From Babylonia areolata (taxonomy: Eukaryota > Mollusca > Gastropoda > Neogastropoda > Buccinidae), in the NCBI RefSeq assembly GCF_041734735.1, contig NC_134888.1, forward strand, positions 32,832,054 through 32,896,053: a DNA stretch of 64,000 nucleotides, read 5' to 3'. This document shows, piece after piece, positions 32,528-47,396 of the stretch. The first letter of the stretch is position 1, and each line of letters starts with the position of its first letter. Position numbers and translations under genes: made by a program. Under the pieces are notes generated by a model that worked only from the letters and a program-made list of their open reading frames with translations, was not told where the DNA came from and searched no databases.

Positions 32528-35500
32528 CTTAACACTTTCGTTGGTTCATGATTTCTTTTTGTCACTGACCTAGGGAAACTAATTTTCGTTTCGCTTCTGT
32601 CTTTGCAGCTTTTTCTCGGAGAGACTACTTGTGTACAATAGACTGTCTTTTCGCCTTCTTGTTTAGCAGGTGGGACGTTCGCTGGACATTCTCCAGGAGA
32701 GTCACAAAATCAGAAATGTGATTTCCTATTGTACATACAGAACTTTTAACATTTCGGGCCTTTTGTAAGATAAACTAACAAGTTCTGTCTTCTCTACGAG
32801 GTGGTGGCTTCTATATTCTTGTCGCTATTATTGTAATAGGGGAAAACACCCCGTCCAAAGAGAGGCACTTGGACAGATGAAAGCCTCGAGCAATTTAGGC
32901 TGCGGTGACTTCCTTGGACTGTCAAACCAAGGAAATCGTACCTTGAGACCATGGATTCTGTTTCTCTTTGGTATGTGATAGCTATCAAGTTGAAATTGTA
33001 CAGTACGCTGTATGCAATGTATGTCTTTCGCCTCAGGCCTCGGAGAACAAGCAATACGTTTTATTGTGCAAGGTGAAAGGGGGTAAACATCTTTTCATTC
33101 TGACAGGCCTTTTTCAGGCCGATATTGGTTTGATATTATAGTTGTATATCTTCAAAAAGGCCTGCTGTCTCTTGAAAGCATACTGATGTTGTCGAGCCTT
33201 GTATTTTTCTTCACTGGAGGCTTATTTGCTGCCATGAACAGTATTGTATAAAATATTAAATGTCTTGAGTGGAGGAGGAGGGATGTTCTGACTTTTATAG
33301 AAAAACCATGGATTTTTTTCTCTCTCTGTAATTGTATATTGACAGCAATTTCAGAAGTCAGTGTTTTGTCACGAGTATTTATTTGTGAACTTGAACACAA
33401 CACTAGCCATTTCAAAAGCCGTTTGTCATGGAAATTTAATCCGTCTTTATGAACTTGAACAAACATTTTGTACATTTACAACTTTGAGAGTTGTTTTGCA
33501 GTTCCCGTCTGTTAAGTGGTATGTCGCTCAAATGTTCAGCATTCAGTCTAATTTAAGGCAGTGAGCATCCAACTATATCTTGGTAAGAAAATGGCACGTG
33601 AATGTGAAATATGGCGTTGTCAGCTGACACACCCGTTTTATCCTAAGGTTATTTGGATGTTTCATTTTGCATTACTTTTCTTTTGTGTGATGTCAACAAT
33701 AACTGAATTACCCAAAGCAAAGTATTCATCAGTGACAAATATTCCAATCCAGTCTCACTTCCCAAATGACGTGGAATCCAGAGAGGCAAAAAAAAAGAGA
33801 CAAAACAGACGAAAATATTTGTGAAGGTGTCACACAAGCCGATGGGAAGAATTAAGTGTCACTGGATCAGAAGATTCAGAGGGGTTACTTGTGATATTAA
33901 TCCTCTCTCCCTCACACCCCCCGCCTCCACGTGGTTAACTGTCTTGACTCTATGACAGTACATGGAGAAAAAGCTCTATAAAGTGAAGAATAAAAAATAA
34001 TTTTTTTTTCTTAAAACAGCCCCACAGACGTCTAGAGAATAAGACATGTAATGTATATAAACCATTTTGAAAAAATCTGCCAGTCAACACTGTAATTCAA
34101 ACATTTTTGTTGTTGTTGTTATGTGTGTTAATCATTCAGTAATAATGACTATTTTTTATATGCTATGTTAGGATAAATTATGATTGAAATTTTTTGTTTA
34201 CTTACAAATCAAGAATTGTGAATGATTTTTTTAAAATTAATTCTGCAGATATGTAAACCCAAGCTGTGATATTTTTGACACCAGGGAAAAAAGATGGATC
34301 ATTTGCTTTTTTCTTTTCTTTCTTTTTTTTTTTTTTCAACAATGGTGAAAAAGTCTGATGGAAAAATGAGCTGTTGTCTGGAGAAATTTGCTCAAGTGTG
34401 TAAAGATCATGATGATCAGTTTTGAACTGTTTGCCGACATTCCACCATGGCCCAATAAAGTTGCAAAGTTCAGTCTGTGCTGCAGTGTTTGTTGTAGTTT
34501 GCAATTATATGACAGTATATGTAGTATGCTGTGTGTGTGAATCAATCTCTTCTCTTCCTCTCTCCTTCTCTGTATCAAGTTCCCAATATCTCTACTTCCC
34601 TGTGTAGAACTGTTTCCAGATTCCTTCTGTCTTATCGTGGCATCAAAGTGCCATCAGCATAGATGGGCCTTGGTGTCAGATTGCTGCCACTGACACACAC
34701 ACACAAGTAGACCCAGCACTTCTGCCACATCAACAGTCAGGAATGCATCATCCAAATCCATCACACGACTAGAGAGGGAGAGAGGGCTCGGCCTTTGATC
34801 CACATCATACTGTCAAATCAAATCAGATTATGGTGCTTTACAGCCTCACCGACCACTAAGGCCATTGCCAGGCTATCACCAAATTAGCATCTATTTAAAG
34901 TCAAGGGTGATAAATACAATGAAAACTAATCACTGCTTCAAGCTTTTCCCTCACATAAGTTTTAAATGCTTATTATTTTATAAAATAATTTTGATTTCAC
35001 CTCTGCCGCTAATGGGTTCATACACTGTCTGCCTCCAGACTTTCGGACCTCCCTGCATTCATCGTTGAACCAGGGCGTTCTTGGCATACGAGGTTTGGAG
35101 GTGGATGTCAGTATTGCTGCTTTCGCACATTCTAAAACAATCCGAGTCAGTGTCTGTGGGATCTTCACTTTTTTTTCTTCTAACTAAACTCTAATTTTGC
35201 AACTCAAAATCTCACAGTTGGCTTTGTCACAGTTAACAGGACTAGCTGCATGCTTTCGGGAGGAGAAGAGTGCTTGTGGATACAAGAGACTTCACACCAC
35301 TGAATTATTACCAGTTTTTCTCTGAACAAGCTTGGTGAATCGATTGCTACAGAAACTAACCGTAAAGCAGAACCGTTTCTTGCAGGAAAAGAGCTCACCA
35401 AGCATTCAAGGTATAAAAAATGGCATACAAAGAGTTTTGTCAAACATTGTTCTTTCTGATCGTAGGCAACATTTTTAACACAAACGTCAAATTTGGAAAT

Positions 35501-36808
35501 ACAGTTCTATTGTAAAGCGATGTGAACTTAAAATGGTTCCAGATGAGAGTGGCACACAGAATTATATTTTATAGGTACAAATACATCACTAAAAAAAACA
35601 AACTTATGTGTAGTTGCACGAAAACTTCCGCCATCTTTTTTGGGAGTGTGATATTATACATAACATTTGGAACACACAAGAAACATGTTCAAACAATAAA
35701 TGAGAAAACGCACAAAATGTAAAATTTACTGAAGACTTTATTCTCAAATGGTGTTGTTTCTGATGACATCCTTAATTTCATTATTGTAAATGCTACACAC
35801 AGCCATCTTGAACTTTGACTACCCAGACTGACTTGTAACGCCAACACCCCCCCACTACGAGGACAACACTCACAGTCACGCCAACCCACCAACACTGACC
35901 ACCCTACCCCAAAAAACAAGCAGCAATGGTCAGTAACACTGACGTATGTCCCTTTAAAGTGTATTGCCTGACAACCGACCATCCTTACAAATTGTTAGAG
36001 CAGACATTTTATTGGTGTCAGAAATGGTATTCACTCCACTATTATTATTTTTCAAACCAGCAGTGAAGTTTTTCAGGGACATTATATTTGTCACGCTCTG
36101 TAGGAGAACGGACTAGAAACCCCCGCCCAACACAGCACTTACACCCCAACAACACAAACATAGACTATAACAGATTAAATGTAGATATATTTTTAATCAG
36201 CACATTAGTTATAAACAACCAATACACAGAGATAACCCTGAAGATCAAGCAAACCAACAACTGTAACACAGAAGAATACATCAATAAATCAATCAACAAT
36301 GTACGCCAGAAAAATAACATCACTTTTCTCCAAGCGGAGGCAGATGGTGTCCCGAATAAAATAAACAAACTAATCCATTCTAAGGAAAAACAAAACTGCA
36401 GGAAACACAGACACAGACACTACGCTGATGACGATGAAGGCACTAAAGCAATGCACAAGGATGACGAGGATGATGAAGTGGGTGATGAAGACGACGAGAA
36501 AGGAACAGAACCAAAGTACGACGACGATGAATACGAGTAGGAGAGAAACGACGATGATGAAGTGACGTCGACAACGACGAAAAACAGTGAGTGACGACAA
36601 CGAACAACAGTAAGTGACGACGAAGAAGACTAGGACAAACGTAGAACCTCTTGCGGGCTGACTCAGCCAGGTCAGCGGAAACAGGCGGTGGAAGAGAGTA
36701 GAAGGCGGTGACAACCAACAACGCCAAACCCAGGGAGGTCAAAGGCAGGTCAATGGGAGACAATGGATGCTCAGTGGAAGGGTAGGGAAGTCAGTGGCTG
36801 CCTCTTAT
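32528..36808. other. Copy B: AT-rich intergenic DNA
   Basis: This is the counterpart of 8252-12533. No host exon is recognisable in it. Confidence 0.6.
34962..35170 (-). mobile_element. LINE ORF2 fragment (copy B)
   Basis: This is the allelic counterpart of the fragment at 10696-10890, with the same PWFNDECREVRK motif. Confidence 0.6.
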
Positions 36809-38277
36809 CAGGCATGAGATTGGGAAATTGTGGTCGAGTCTGAAAGGTGGGGGCCTGGGGGCCGCAGAAGGCCCCAGTGGGGGATCCATACGGCAACGCC
36901 CCTGGTGGGGGTTTGGGGGCGAAGCGCCCTGAAGCCGAAGGTTTTTTTCAATTTCAAACCATGAAATCTGCACTTGCGGGCCACCAGTGCTGCTGAGGTA
37001 TTCCAACCAACAGAAGACAAAAAAATCAGTCCAATTCTTCCTAAACTGAAGTGTTTTTGCTTCCAAACCTGTAAAGTCAGCCTTGGGGGCATGATTTTCA
37101 AAATTGTGTCTCATGTGCGAGTGTGTGTGTGGTTTCAATACAACTCTGTGTGTGTATGCGAGAAAGACAGACAGACAGATAGAGAATTGGGGTCGGGCTG
37201 GACATGGGAGAAAAGAGTTAAAGTTCATGTATGTGCACTGCTTTAAATACAACTCTGTGTGTTAAACTCTTTGTGTGAGTGAGTGAGTGAGTGAGTGTGT
37301 GTGTGTGTGTGGTTTCAATTCAACTGTGTGTAAACAAGAGAGGGAGGGAGGCAGACAGAAAGAGAGGGGAGATGGTAGGAGGCAAGTATGCAAGTTGTAT
37401 TTGTGCATGTGTATGCACTGCTTTCAAATTCAATAGATCTCTGTGCGTGTGTGTGTGTTTTTTTCAATACAACTCTGTGTGTATATGCAAGAGAGACAAA
37501 CAGAAAGAGGGAGAGAGGGACAAAGAGACAGAGAGGGGGGGGGAGGTGGGAGGAAAAAGTGCAAGTTTGTATGTGTGCATGTGTACATTGCTTTAATTCT
37601 GTTTTCAATCTCCTTGTGTGTGTGCGTGTGCTTGAAAGAGTGTGCGTGCGTGCATGTGCGTATTATTAAGCTCTGTGTGATTGTGTGAGTGCTCATAATA
37701 TTATGTGTGCACATGTGCAAGTGTGAAGGAGAGAGATAAAATAAAAAATAGAGTATGTGTATATATGAATTCATTCATGTGGGTTTTTTCAAAGTGTGTG
37801 TGTGTGTGTGTGCGCACGCACCCAGACCCAGTTCCACTAATTATTCACTCCTTTATCGATCTCTGCTGCAAAAATCGTCTGATCCTTTGTGAGTTTTCTC
37901 ATTTTGTCAGCGACTGACGACGGATCGACGAAATCAGGTATCTTTGCAAGTCGTGAAGCCCGCGAGCAAGTTTTGTAATCCCGACCGAATACAGATAAGC
38001 TGAATGATGACAGAGGAGCAACGGAACACTTATTCTCAATTGGTTCGCTTGTCCAAACATGGGGTATTTTAGCAAACGCTGTGGGTTGTCTTGTCGATCG
38101 GTCGGACAACGTTCGTGCAACCTTCGTGGGTCGGGAAAAAACCTCACCACCACCCCCACCCCCGATTTTCTCAACGGATTTACGCGAATGTAAAAAATTT
38201 ACGCGAATCTAAAAAATGGCCTCTGGAGCCAATTTTCGGTCGGAAATCCGACTACCGTCGGAAAAATCTCATGCCTG
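36809..38277. mobile_element. TIR element E1, copy B
   Basis: This is the allelic counterpart of 12534-14047, with the same ends and a shorter microsatellite core. Confidence 0.75.
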
Positions 38278-38408
38278 ACAGAGGTGGGAGGCATGGCAGG
38301 GCTAGGGGTGAGAGTGTGTCTGCCAGCTGTGTGTGCAAAATGGAAACCGTGTAGGGTGGGCACAGACCACAAACAACACCAATATTAGGACTCTATCAAA
38401 ACACTTAC

Positions 38409-38508
38409 CGTCTTCATCATCACTCAGTTCTCCACTGGGGTAGAAAAGGAAATCGCGGATCTGGTGGTAGACCAACTGCTTGATCATCTTGTCCTCCTCA
38501 TGGCAGAC
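38409..38508 (-). CDS. SIN3: Sin3 last recognisable exon (copy B)
   Basis: It has 33 codons plus one base. [20 protein letters not shown] and [13 protein letters not shown] align with human [35 protein letters not shown]. The acceptor is cctaggcag and the donor gtaagt. The phase does not join the preceding exon directly, so a small exon or another acceptor is missed. If not spliced on, the frame would run about 33 codons past the donor to a stop. Confidence 0.85.
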
Positions 38509-38861
38509 CTGCCTAGGCCCCCAAATACCTCTCAGTAGTATAAGCCCAGTTTTCTGTAGTTTTATGGTACTAACCAAGACATGGTTTAGGGCTAATTATC
38601 AAACACAAGTGAAGCTTTCGGTAATCACATGCAGAGATACCAATCTCCAAAGACAAAAAGGAGCATGTGACAAAATCAACACAAAATGACAGACTGACAG
38701 TAACCATCATTAAATTTTATTTTATTCATGACACAGCTTTCCTTTCCTCTCTCTCTTAGTTTTTATCTGTTCGAAGAGATTCCAAAATTGTGAACTTTAC
38801 TGAAACATGTGAGATCTTGGGGACTGCATTAGGAGAGCAAAGCTGGTTATGTGTTATATAC

Positions 38862-38900
<39 letters not shown>

Positions 38901-39190
38901 ACGTGTGTGTGTGTGTGTGTGTGTGTTCAATTCAACCCTGTGTGTGTGGTGAAAGAGGGGCGAGGATAGGAAGAAAGTGTGTGTGTGTGTCTGATAGAGA
39001 GACAGAGATAGTATATGCTTTGTATTTTGTTTTCAATGCAGCTCTGTGTGTGTGTGTGTGTGTGTGTGTGCGTGCGTGTGTTTGAGAGAGTGAGAGAGTG
39101 AGTGTGCATGTGTTTTCAATTCAGCCCGTGTGTGTGTGTGTGTGTGTGGTGAAAGAGTGACGAGGATGGGGAGAAAGTGTGTGTGTATGT

Positions 39191-39232
<42 letters not shown>

Positions 39233-39437
39233 ATATGCTTGTTTTCAATGTGACTGTGACTCGGTGTGTGTGTGTTTAAGAAAGAGAAAGAGCGTGTGTG
39301 TTTGAGAAAGAGTGTGTATGTTTGAGAAAGAGTGTGTGTGTTTGAGAAAGTGTGTGTGTGTTTGAGAAAGAGTGTGTGTGTATGCGTGTGTGTGTTTTCA
39401 ATTCAGCTCTGTGTGTGTGTGTGTGCGTGCTTGAAAG

Positions 39438-39479
<42 letters not shown>

Positions 39480-39506
39480 TCAGCTCTGTGTGTGTGTGTG
39501 TGTGTG

Positions 39507-39548
<42 letters not shown>

Positions 39549-39597
39549 TGTGTATACGTTTGTGTGTTTTCAATTCAGCTGTGTGTGTGTGTATGTA

Positions 39598-39642
<45 letters not shown>

Positions 39643-42600
39643 GAGAGAGGATGTGTATGTGTGTATGCGTCTGTGTGTGTGTTTTCAATTCAGCTATGTG
39701 TGCGTGTGTGTTCAATTCAACCCTCTGTGTGTGGTGAAAGAGGGGCGAGGATGTGGAGAAAGTGTGTGTGTATGCCTGAGAGAAACAGAAGCAGAGACAA
39801 GGGTTTATATACTATGTGTTTTGTTTTCGGTGCAGCTCTGTGTGTGTGTGTGTGTGTGTGTGTGTTTGTTTGAGAGAGAGAGAGAGTGTGTGTGTGTATG
39901 GGTGTGTTTTCAATTCAGCTGTGTGTGTGTGTCTGTGTGTGTGCACGTGCGCGTGAGTACGAGTCATAATGTGTGTTTAAGTGCATGTGTAAGCACGTGT
40001 ATTCTTTTCAATACAACTCTGTGTGTGTGCGAGCGCATGTGTGTGTATGTGCGCACGCATGCGCGTGTGTGTGTACATGTGAGAGAGTGAGTGTGTGTGT
40101 GTACATATGTAAGTGTTTCCAATTCAGCTCCAGGAAGAGAGAGAGTGAAATGTATCGGGCCATCCAAATTTGAGGCAGAGGTCGCAAGTGCATTTGAAAA
40201 AAAACAACTATTTCATGCCTGCAATGGGAAAATGAATATCTAGATCCAGATCTAAATATCACTGCAGCCGTGTCAGTGCATTGCCTTATCATCAGCTGAT
40301 TAAGTCTGGCTTAAAGCTGTTTGCAACAAAGTTTGTATTATGTTGCACTGTGGTGCTACAAAGTAATTGTTGCTAAATGTGTGACTTGACAGATGGAGAC
40401 GAGATCCAGCACACAGTTGTGTGTATGTGCGTGCGTGTATTATGTGCTGTATATGTGCGTGGGGGTATTGTTTTAAATGTAGGCCTCTGTGTGTGTGTGT
40501 GTGTGTGTATGCGCGTGCGTAGGCGCGTTTATGTGTGTGTGTGTGTATGTGTGCATGCACGCGTGTATACATATGTGTGCGCGCGTCTGTGTAGTGTATG
40601 TAAGCATGGTGTATTGTGTTTGCACATCTCCCAGTGTGTTTGTCTGTGTGTCGATCTGTGTATGCATGGTGAGTGTGTGTGTGTGTGTGTTTGCGCGTTT
40701 ATGTGTGTAGGCGCGTTTATGTGTGTGTGCGTGCGTGTGTGTGTGTGTGCGTGCGCATGCGCACGTGTATATATGTGTGCGCGCGCGCATTTGTGTTGTG
40801 TATGTAAGCATGGTAAAATGTGTTTGCACATCTCCCAGTGTGCGTTTGTGTGTCGATCTGTGTATGCGTGGTATGTGTGTGTGTGTGTGTGTGTGTGTAC
40901 GCGCGCGTGTATGTGTATGTGCGCGTGCGTCTGTGTATGTAAGCATGGTAAAAACTGTGTTTGCACATCTCCCGGTGTGTGTTTGTGTGTCGATCTGCGT
41001 ATGTGTGGTGTGTCTGTGTGTATGCGCGTGCGTGTGTGCGTAAGCGCGTCTGTGTGTGTGTGTGTGTGTGTACGCGCGCATATATGTGTATGTGTGCACG
41101 TCTGTGTTGTGTATGTAAGCATGGTAAAATGTGTTTGCACATCTCCCAGTGTGCGTTTGTGTGTCGATCTGTGTATGCGTGGTATGTGTGTGTGTGTGTG
41201 TGTGTGTGTACGCGCGCGTGTATGTGTATGTGCGCGTGCGTCTGTGTATGTAAGCATGGTAAAAACTGTGTTTGCACATCTCCCGGTGTGTGTTTGTGTG
41301 TCGATCTGCGTATGTGTGGTGTGTCTGTGTGTATGCGCGTGCGTGTGTGCGTAAGCGCGTCTGTGTGTGTGTGTGTGTGTGTGTACGCGCGCATATATGT
41401 GTATGTGTGCACGTCTGTGTTGTGTATGTAAGCATGGCAAAATGTGTTTGCACATCTCCCAGTTACATTTGTCTGTGTGTAGATCTGCGTATGCGTAGTG
41501 TGTGTGTGTGTGTGTGTGCGCGATCGCGAAATGTACCGACATCCAGCTGACAGGCCGCACTGGCGTTTGGTAAAGCTGGTAAAGCAGATCCACGTATCTC
41601 CAGTGAAGTGAGCCAAACTGACAAACGGCTGACGAAATCTCAGCAAAACGGGGTGGTGTGGGGTATGGGGGGTATGGGGGAGCGTTGAAGTCAAATGCTA
41701 TGAAAGTTCATCTTCAGTGACGAAGTCTTCAGAGACAACTGTGTGTGGTGCTTCTTAGCATTTGCTCTGTGTGTGTGTGTGTGTGTGTGTGCACGCACGC
41801 GAGTGTGTTTCAGGTTTCGCGGTCGGCAACATCACAAAATCCTATTTTTTCTTTACTCAGCCGTAGTGCCGTCATCAGGGGGCTTGTAGTTGGGGGGGCT
41901 TGAATCGTACTGGGCAGATCTGCACATGGGAACAAAGTACAACCACTGTCAATGCTCTGAAACAAGAAAATTGTTTATGAATGTAAGTCCCTTTTTTTTT
42001 TCTTTTTTTTTTAAACATCATTTTAACTGATAAAAACAATGCTAATCTAAACTTTGGACAACTGGAATACTTCAGGATACTGCAGTCCTGGACCCTATAC
42101 TCCCCCAACAAGAGGGGCCCACAATCAGGCTCCTTCAAGGGAAAACGAGTCTACCTTCATAGGTGGGAAAAGAGGTTGGGGTGGCAGGGAGGGAGGGTAG
42201 CCATGGGTGGGAGTGGCTGTCTGAGGACAAGGACAACCCACATGCCTGATACACAATAAATCAAACCCTTTTCTCTTTTAAGTCTCAATCAAATGCAACG
42301 TCAGCCACAAAACATGGCCACACAGACTAATCATGCTGGCTACAGCCTTCAATATGATGATAAAACACAAACACACAAGTGTAGGTCACTTACTGGAGGA
42401 GCGTTTCATGTGATGGTTGACAACGGATGCGGCGTCCTCCAACACCGTCTTGTCGTCGTACTTCTCCTTGTCCCCCTGGCTAGAAATGAGTTTTCACTGT
42501 TCTCATGGATTCAAACCCTATCTCACTCAGTATCTATCAAGCTGATCACACACAGCAAACCTTTATAAAGACTTTGAAATTTCTTGAAGGTAAGTCTTTG

Positions 42601-45600
42601 TTCAGATGGAGTCTTTACAGATAGAGGTATACTCTCATCCTCTGGAGAGAGTGAAAGAGAAGTAAAGACATGTGTTTACATCATTTTATCTAGCAACAGC
42701 TTTCAGATCAAGGGCGGCTTCTGTGCTGATTTGAACTTGTGCTCAGCAAGAATTGAAAAGCCATGGTGCAGCACAGGAGCTAACCCCTACAAAATAAGAG
42801 TGAAAAAAACTACAGCAAAAAACAACAGAAAAAGACAGGAAAGAAAATTCAACGAAATATCATTACGCTCAAAATGAGGACAATACCAAATCTTACATGA
42901 AATGGAAGAAATATCAATATCCTACTTGCAATATCAATGTCTTACACAAAATAAAGTAAACACCAATATTTTACTTGAAATAGTATTATCATACACAAAA
43001 TGAATAAAGACCACGATTAAAGAAATACTTCTAGTTTATTCAATGCAAAGTGAAACGTAAAAACCGTACAGACCTCAAAGCATTCATCCTCACAGCGGTA
43101 AATGTGCTCCTCAGACTTGGACTTCCGTGAAGTGACAAATGTCGAGTCCTCAGACCCGGTGGGAATGGACCCCCATGTGTCGTTCAACACCTGAAACAAA
43201 AACATACATGAAACTGCTTACTGATAATGATTAAAATATGTAGTATAATAGTTGTGTCTGACCATTAGAACAGCAGAGGAGGCAACTGCTATCCTATCTG
43301 GGCTTGAAATTGATTGTAGTGGGGAGTGTCTTGCCCATGTTACATCCAAACTCTCAGCCGACCGGGTTTTTAGACATATGCAGTACACATGTCTTACATG
43401 TTGTATTGTGAGCACTCATCCAAAACACTATTCACAGTGAGAGGACTGCAAAGGAAACACTTGTACATTCACAGAAGTATAATTGAGACAGAAGCATTTC
43501 CCGGACAGAACTATATGATCGTTTTTCTGCAGTTTACTTCTGTGTGAAATTGAAATACATCGAAATCTGTAGTTTATTTTTCATTCTGATTTCTTATCTT
43601 ATATTTTCCTTCTGTTGTCAGCACCACACAGTAGATGTCAAGAAGAGAGCACATACAATCTTATATCATGTTTGATATTTACCTCATGACAGAGCTGTGT
43701 TCGCCCACTGCACTTTGGCTGAGGATATGTGGATGGAAGGGCACGACAGCTGGCTACGTATCGTCTGCACGACTGGTAATCTGAAACACATTTACAAGAA
43801 TCTTTCAACTAATGAACATCTCTTCCATATCCTATCAACGAGGTGACAAAGACAAGGGGGATGATATGGACATGTTTGCAGTATTCTCTTCTTTTCATTC
43901 TCTCTCTCTCTTAAACGCTTTTTTTACACTATCCCCACTTCATTCTATCAAGCAATCCCAAAGGTGCTTTCGCAGTCCAAGCCCTTTGCCAAAACACTTT
44001 TCATGGTCAGTGGCATTGTAATCATGTAAGCTAATGTAAAAACCAATCAACAGATTTATTTCATCTCACAAAACATTTTTCTTCTTTTATTTACTTTTTT
44101 TCTTCTTTTTTTTTGCTGTCCCATCATCTGATCATCTGCATCATTTCACGCTGCTAATTCAAATTCCCCTATACACAGCCACACTTCAATTCTTCTGGCA
44201 GAGCTTTTTTTTTTTGTCTTCTTCTTCTTTTTTTTTTTTTAAGTACAATTCTTCCAAAATCAAAGCGCACAATTCTTCCAAAATCAAAGCGGCACATTCA
44301 AAACTTCTGGTCACCTTTTGTCACTCTCTCTGCTTCTACCTATCTGTGTGTCTGAGTACTCATGTATTCATATGCATCAGTCAAACTCCCTGAAAAATCG
44401 CCTCCAAACAAAGACCTATTTTTCATGACTTTTCAAGATCTTTCTAAAAAAACAACAACCCCAAAAAAACAAAAACAAAAAAACTAGCAAAGTCCTGTGA
44501 CACACACATACTCCATCAATGTCCAAACCTACTTCACAGCACACAAACAACACACGTTTCCCCCAAAACATCCATACCGATGTCCATGTTGTAGTCATCC
44601 CTGACACTGCTCTCTTTCTTGGCCACCTGAGGCAGGGACTCGTCGAGTGTGGCCGAGCAGTCCTTGTGACCCAGGAACTCCTTGAACCACTGGTACAGCT
44701 CCCCGTGTTTCCTGACATCACAGATGGCGTCAGTGCCATTACAGAACAGAGGCAATGTTGCTGTGTCCACATCTTGTTCAAATTCTCACCCCCACCCAAC
44801 CCCCCCGCAACCTAAAGTGGCCCCTCAGTGGTCGACTGGGCTATAAGAAACATGATTTGCCCCACAACCCTCCCCCCCCACCCTCCCCCTCCTCAACCTC
44901 CTGTGTTGGTTCGAACCATCTCCATACAACAGAAAGTGAACATCAAATAAATTTTCTTTCTTTACTTCTTTTACAACACCACCACCACCAAAAAAAAAAG
45001 AAAAAAAAAAAGAAGAAAGAAAGAACAAAAGGAAAGCAGAACGAAAACAAAAGCATCTAACCTACCCTATGGGCAAAAATAATGTAACAAAAGCTAACAC
45101 AGGGAAAACTGATGTGCCTGATTTAAGTAGGAAAGACTCTACTGGTTTCCTTTGAAGAATCTGTCCAGCAGATGGGTCGTTTAAAACAAGACACCAAGTC
45201 AGCAACCACAGCATACCCAACGTCCGCTTGATCCCAGAGTACACGCTTGCAACACACATCTTACAACACCCTAGTCTAACCAACCACGATAAACCCAGGC
45301 AACCAAACCTTCATAACTGTATCAACAATATGACAACAACAACAATGCCGATGACAGTACAATAAATCAAGAGTTATTCAGGAGTTAAAATACAGAACAA
45401 GACCATGCAAAGGACAACAACAGTATATACTGTAAAGCAAATGCTATACATGCCTCTTCATACACAATGTATTTATCTGTTATAGAGGACACATGCACAT
45501 GAACTTTTTTTTTTTTTTTTTCAATGGATCATCTGATTGAACAGTGTTAAACAGATACTTGTACTCAGACTCTCTTCTTCTTTTGTCAATCTTTATTTTA

Positions 45601-46955
45601 CAGGCAATATTCATGTGATGTACTTACCCCAGAAATGGATTGACCATTGTGATAAGCTCACCGCTTGAAATAATCTCTGAATTAAACAAATCTAGGCAGC
45701 GCAAAAAATTGTTGTAAACTTCAATGGACCCGAGAGCATTCCGCACCTGCAATTAAAAGAAAAACAGAAGAGTAATAAGCTTCTTTTTATCGCAGAATAC
45801 TCCCGACCTACAAAAAGAAACCAACAACAAATAAATACATAACTATGTATGTTGTGTGCGATAGAAAAAGAATACAGACAGCATACCACACTTGATGCAT
45901 CTTCCTTGGTAAAAAAAACTAAAATGACAACTAAAAAAACCTGGTGTGTCCAAAAACCAAATATATTCAAATAAACAGACTAAATCATAACAACACAAAA
46001 AATAGTGAAAGCAATGACAGTGAAAATATTTAATTACTTTTCAGTTACATTAGCCAAAAAAATTTTTTTTTAAATTTCTGTTCAAGTTTGCTGTGCTTCC
46101 GGTATTTTTAAAACTAAGTTTTATCTAAAATAATAAAGCTATTGGTGAATCAAATAACTCTGAAAGGTAAAACCCAACAAATCACTATGTGTTTTTCAAT
46201 GATGTATACAAATTTACTGAAAGTAATGTTTAATATTCCAAACCTCTTGGCAAAACAAATATATAATAAAATCAGAAACATAGGACTCACATAGAAATGT
46301 TTTCCCCCTAAAAGTACCTTTATCTAACATACATACTGTGACCCACTAGCGCTGACTCCCGCAGGAGTCTGATTCATGTACTGTGCAAACTACAACCCGC
46401 CTATGCGGAGAAAACAAAAGTAGCTACAGGTGATAACCTCCTAGAAGTAGGTTTCGATTTTTTGTCAATTTCCAATGTAACAGCAAAACGAGAATGTCAT
46501 AATAAATCATGAAACACTCACATTGTCGAAGAAGGCATATTCCTTCAGGGAAGCGTACTTGCCCGCTTCAGCCAGAGACACATCTTTCAGCATCCCCGTC
46601 TTGTATTTCTGCACAAAATGAAATTTGTTTCCTAAAATTACGTCTACCTAACATCAGGCATGAGATTTGGAAATTGTGATCCAGTCTGAAAGGTGGGGGC
46701 CTGGTGGCCGCAGAAGGACCCCAGTTGGGGTCCATGGGGCAACACACTGGTGGGGGTCTAGCAGAGCCCCCTGAAGCTGAAGGTTTTTCTCAATTTCAAA
46801 CCAGAAAATCACCACTTCAGGGCCACCAATGCCTCTGAGGTATTCCAAGCCATATAAGACAAAAATCAGTCCAATTCTTCCTAAACTGAAGTGTTTCTGC
46901 TTTCAAACCTGTAAAAGTCAGCCTTGGGAACATGATTTTCATAATCTTGTCTCAT

Positions 46956-47021
<66 letters not shown>

Positions 47022-47172
47022 AATGCAACTCTCTGTGTGTATGTGAGAAACAGAGACAGACAGACAAAGTGATTGAGAATGGGGGTCAGGGGGGACATGG
47101 GAGGAAAGAGTAAAAGTTCGTATGTGTGCATGTATGTGCACTGCTTTAAATACAACTCTGTGTGTGTTAAAC

Positions 47173-47206
<34 letters not shown>

Positions 47207-47338
47207 TGTGTGTGGAGGGGGTGGGGGTGGGGGGAATTGTCCAGGAGTTTCCTCTGAAAATGGCCGGGGTGCAGGGTGGCAAAGCCCCATGGCCAAAAAT
47301 GAAATTAGTGATTTTTAAGAGGTTTGGGGGCCTCTTTT

Positions 47339-47396
<58 letters not shown>

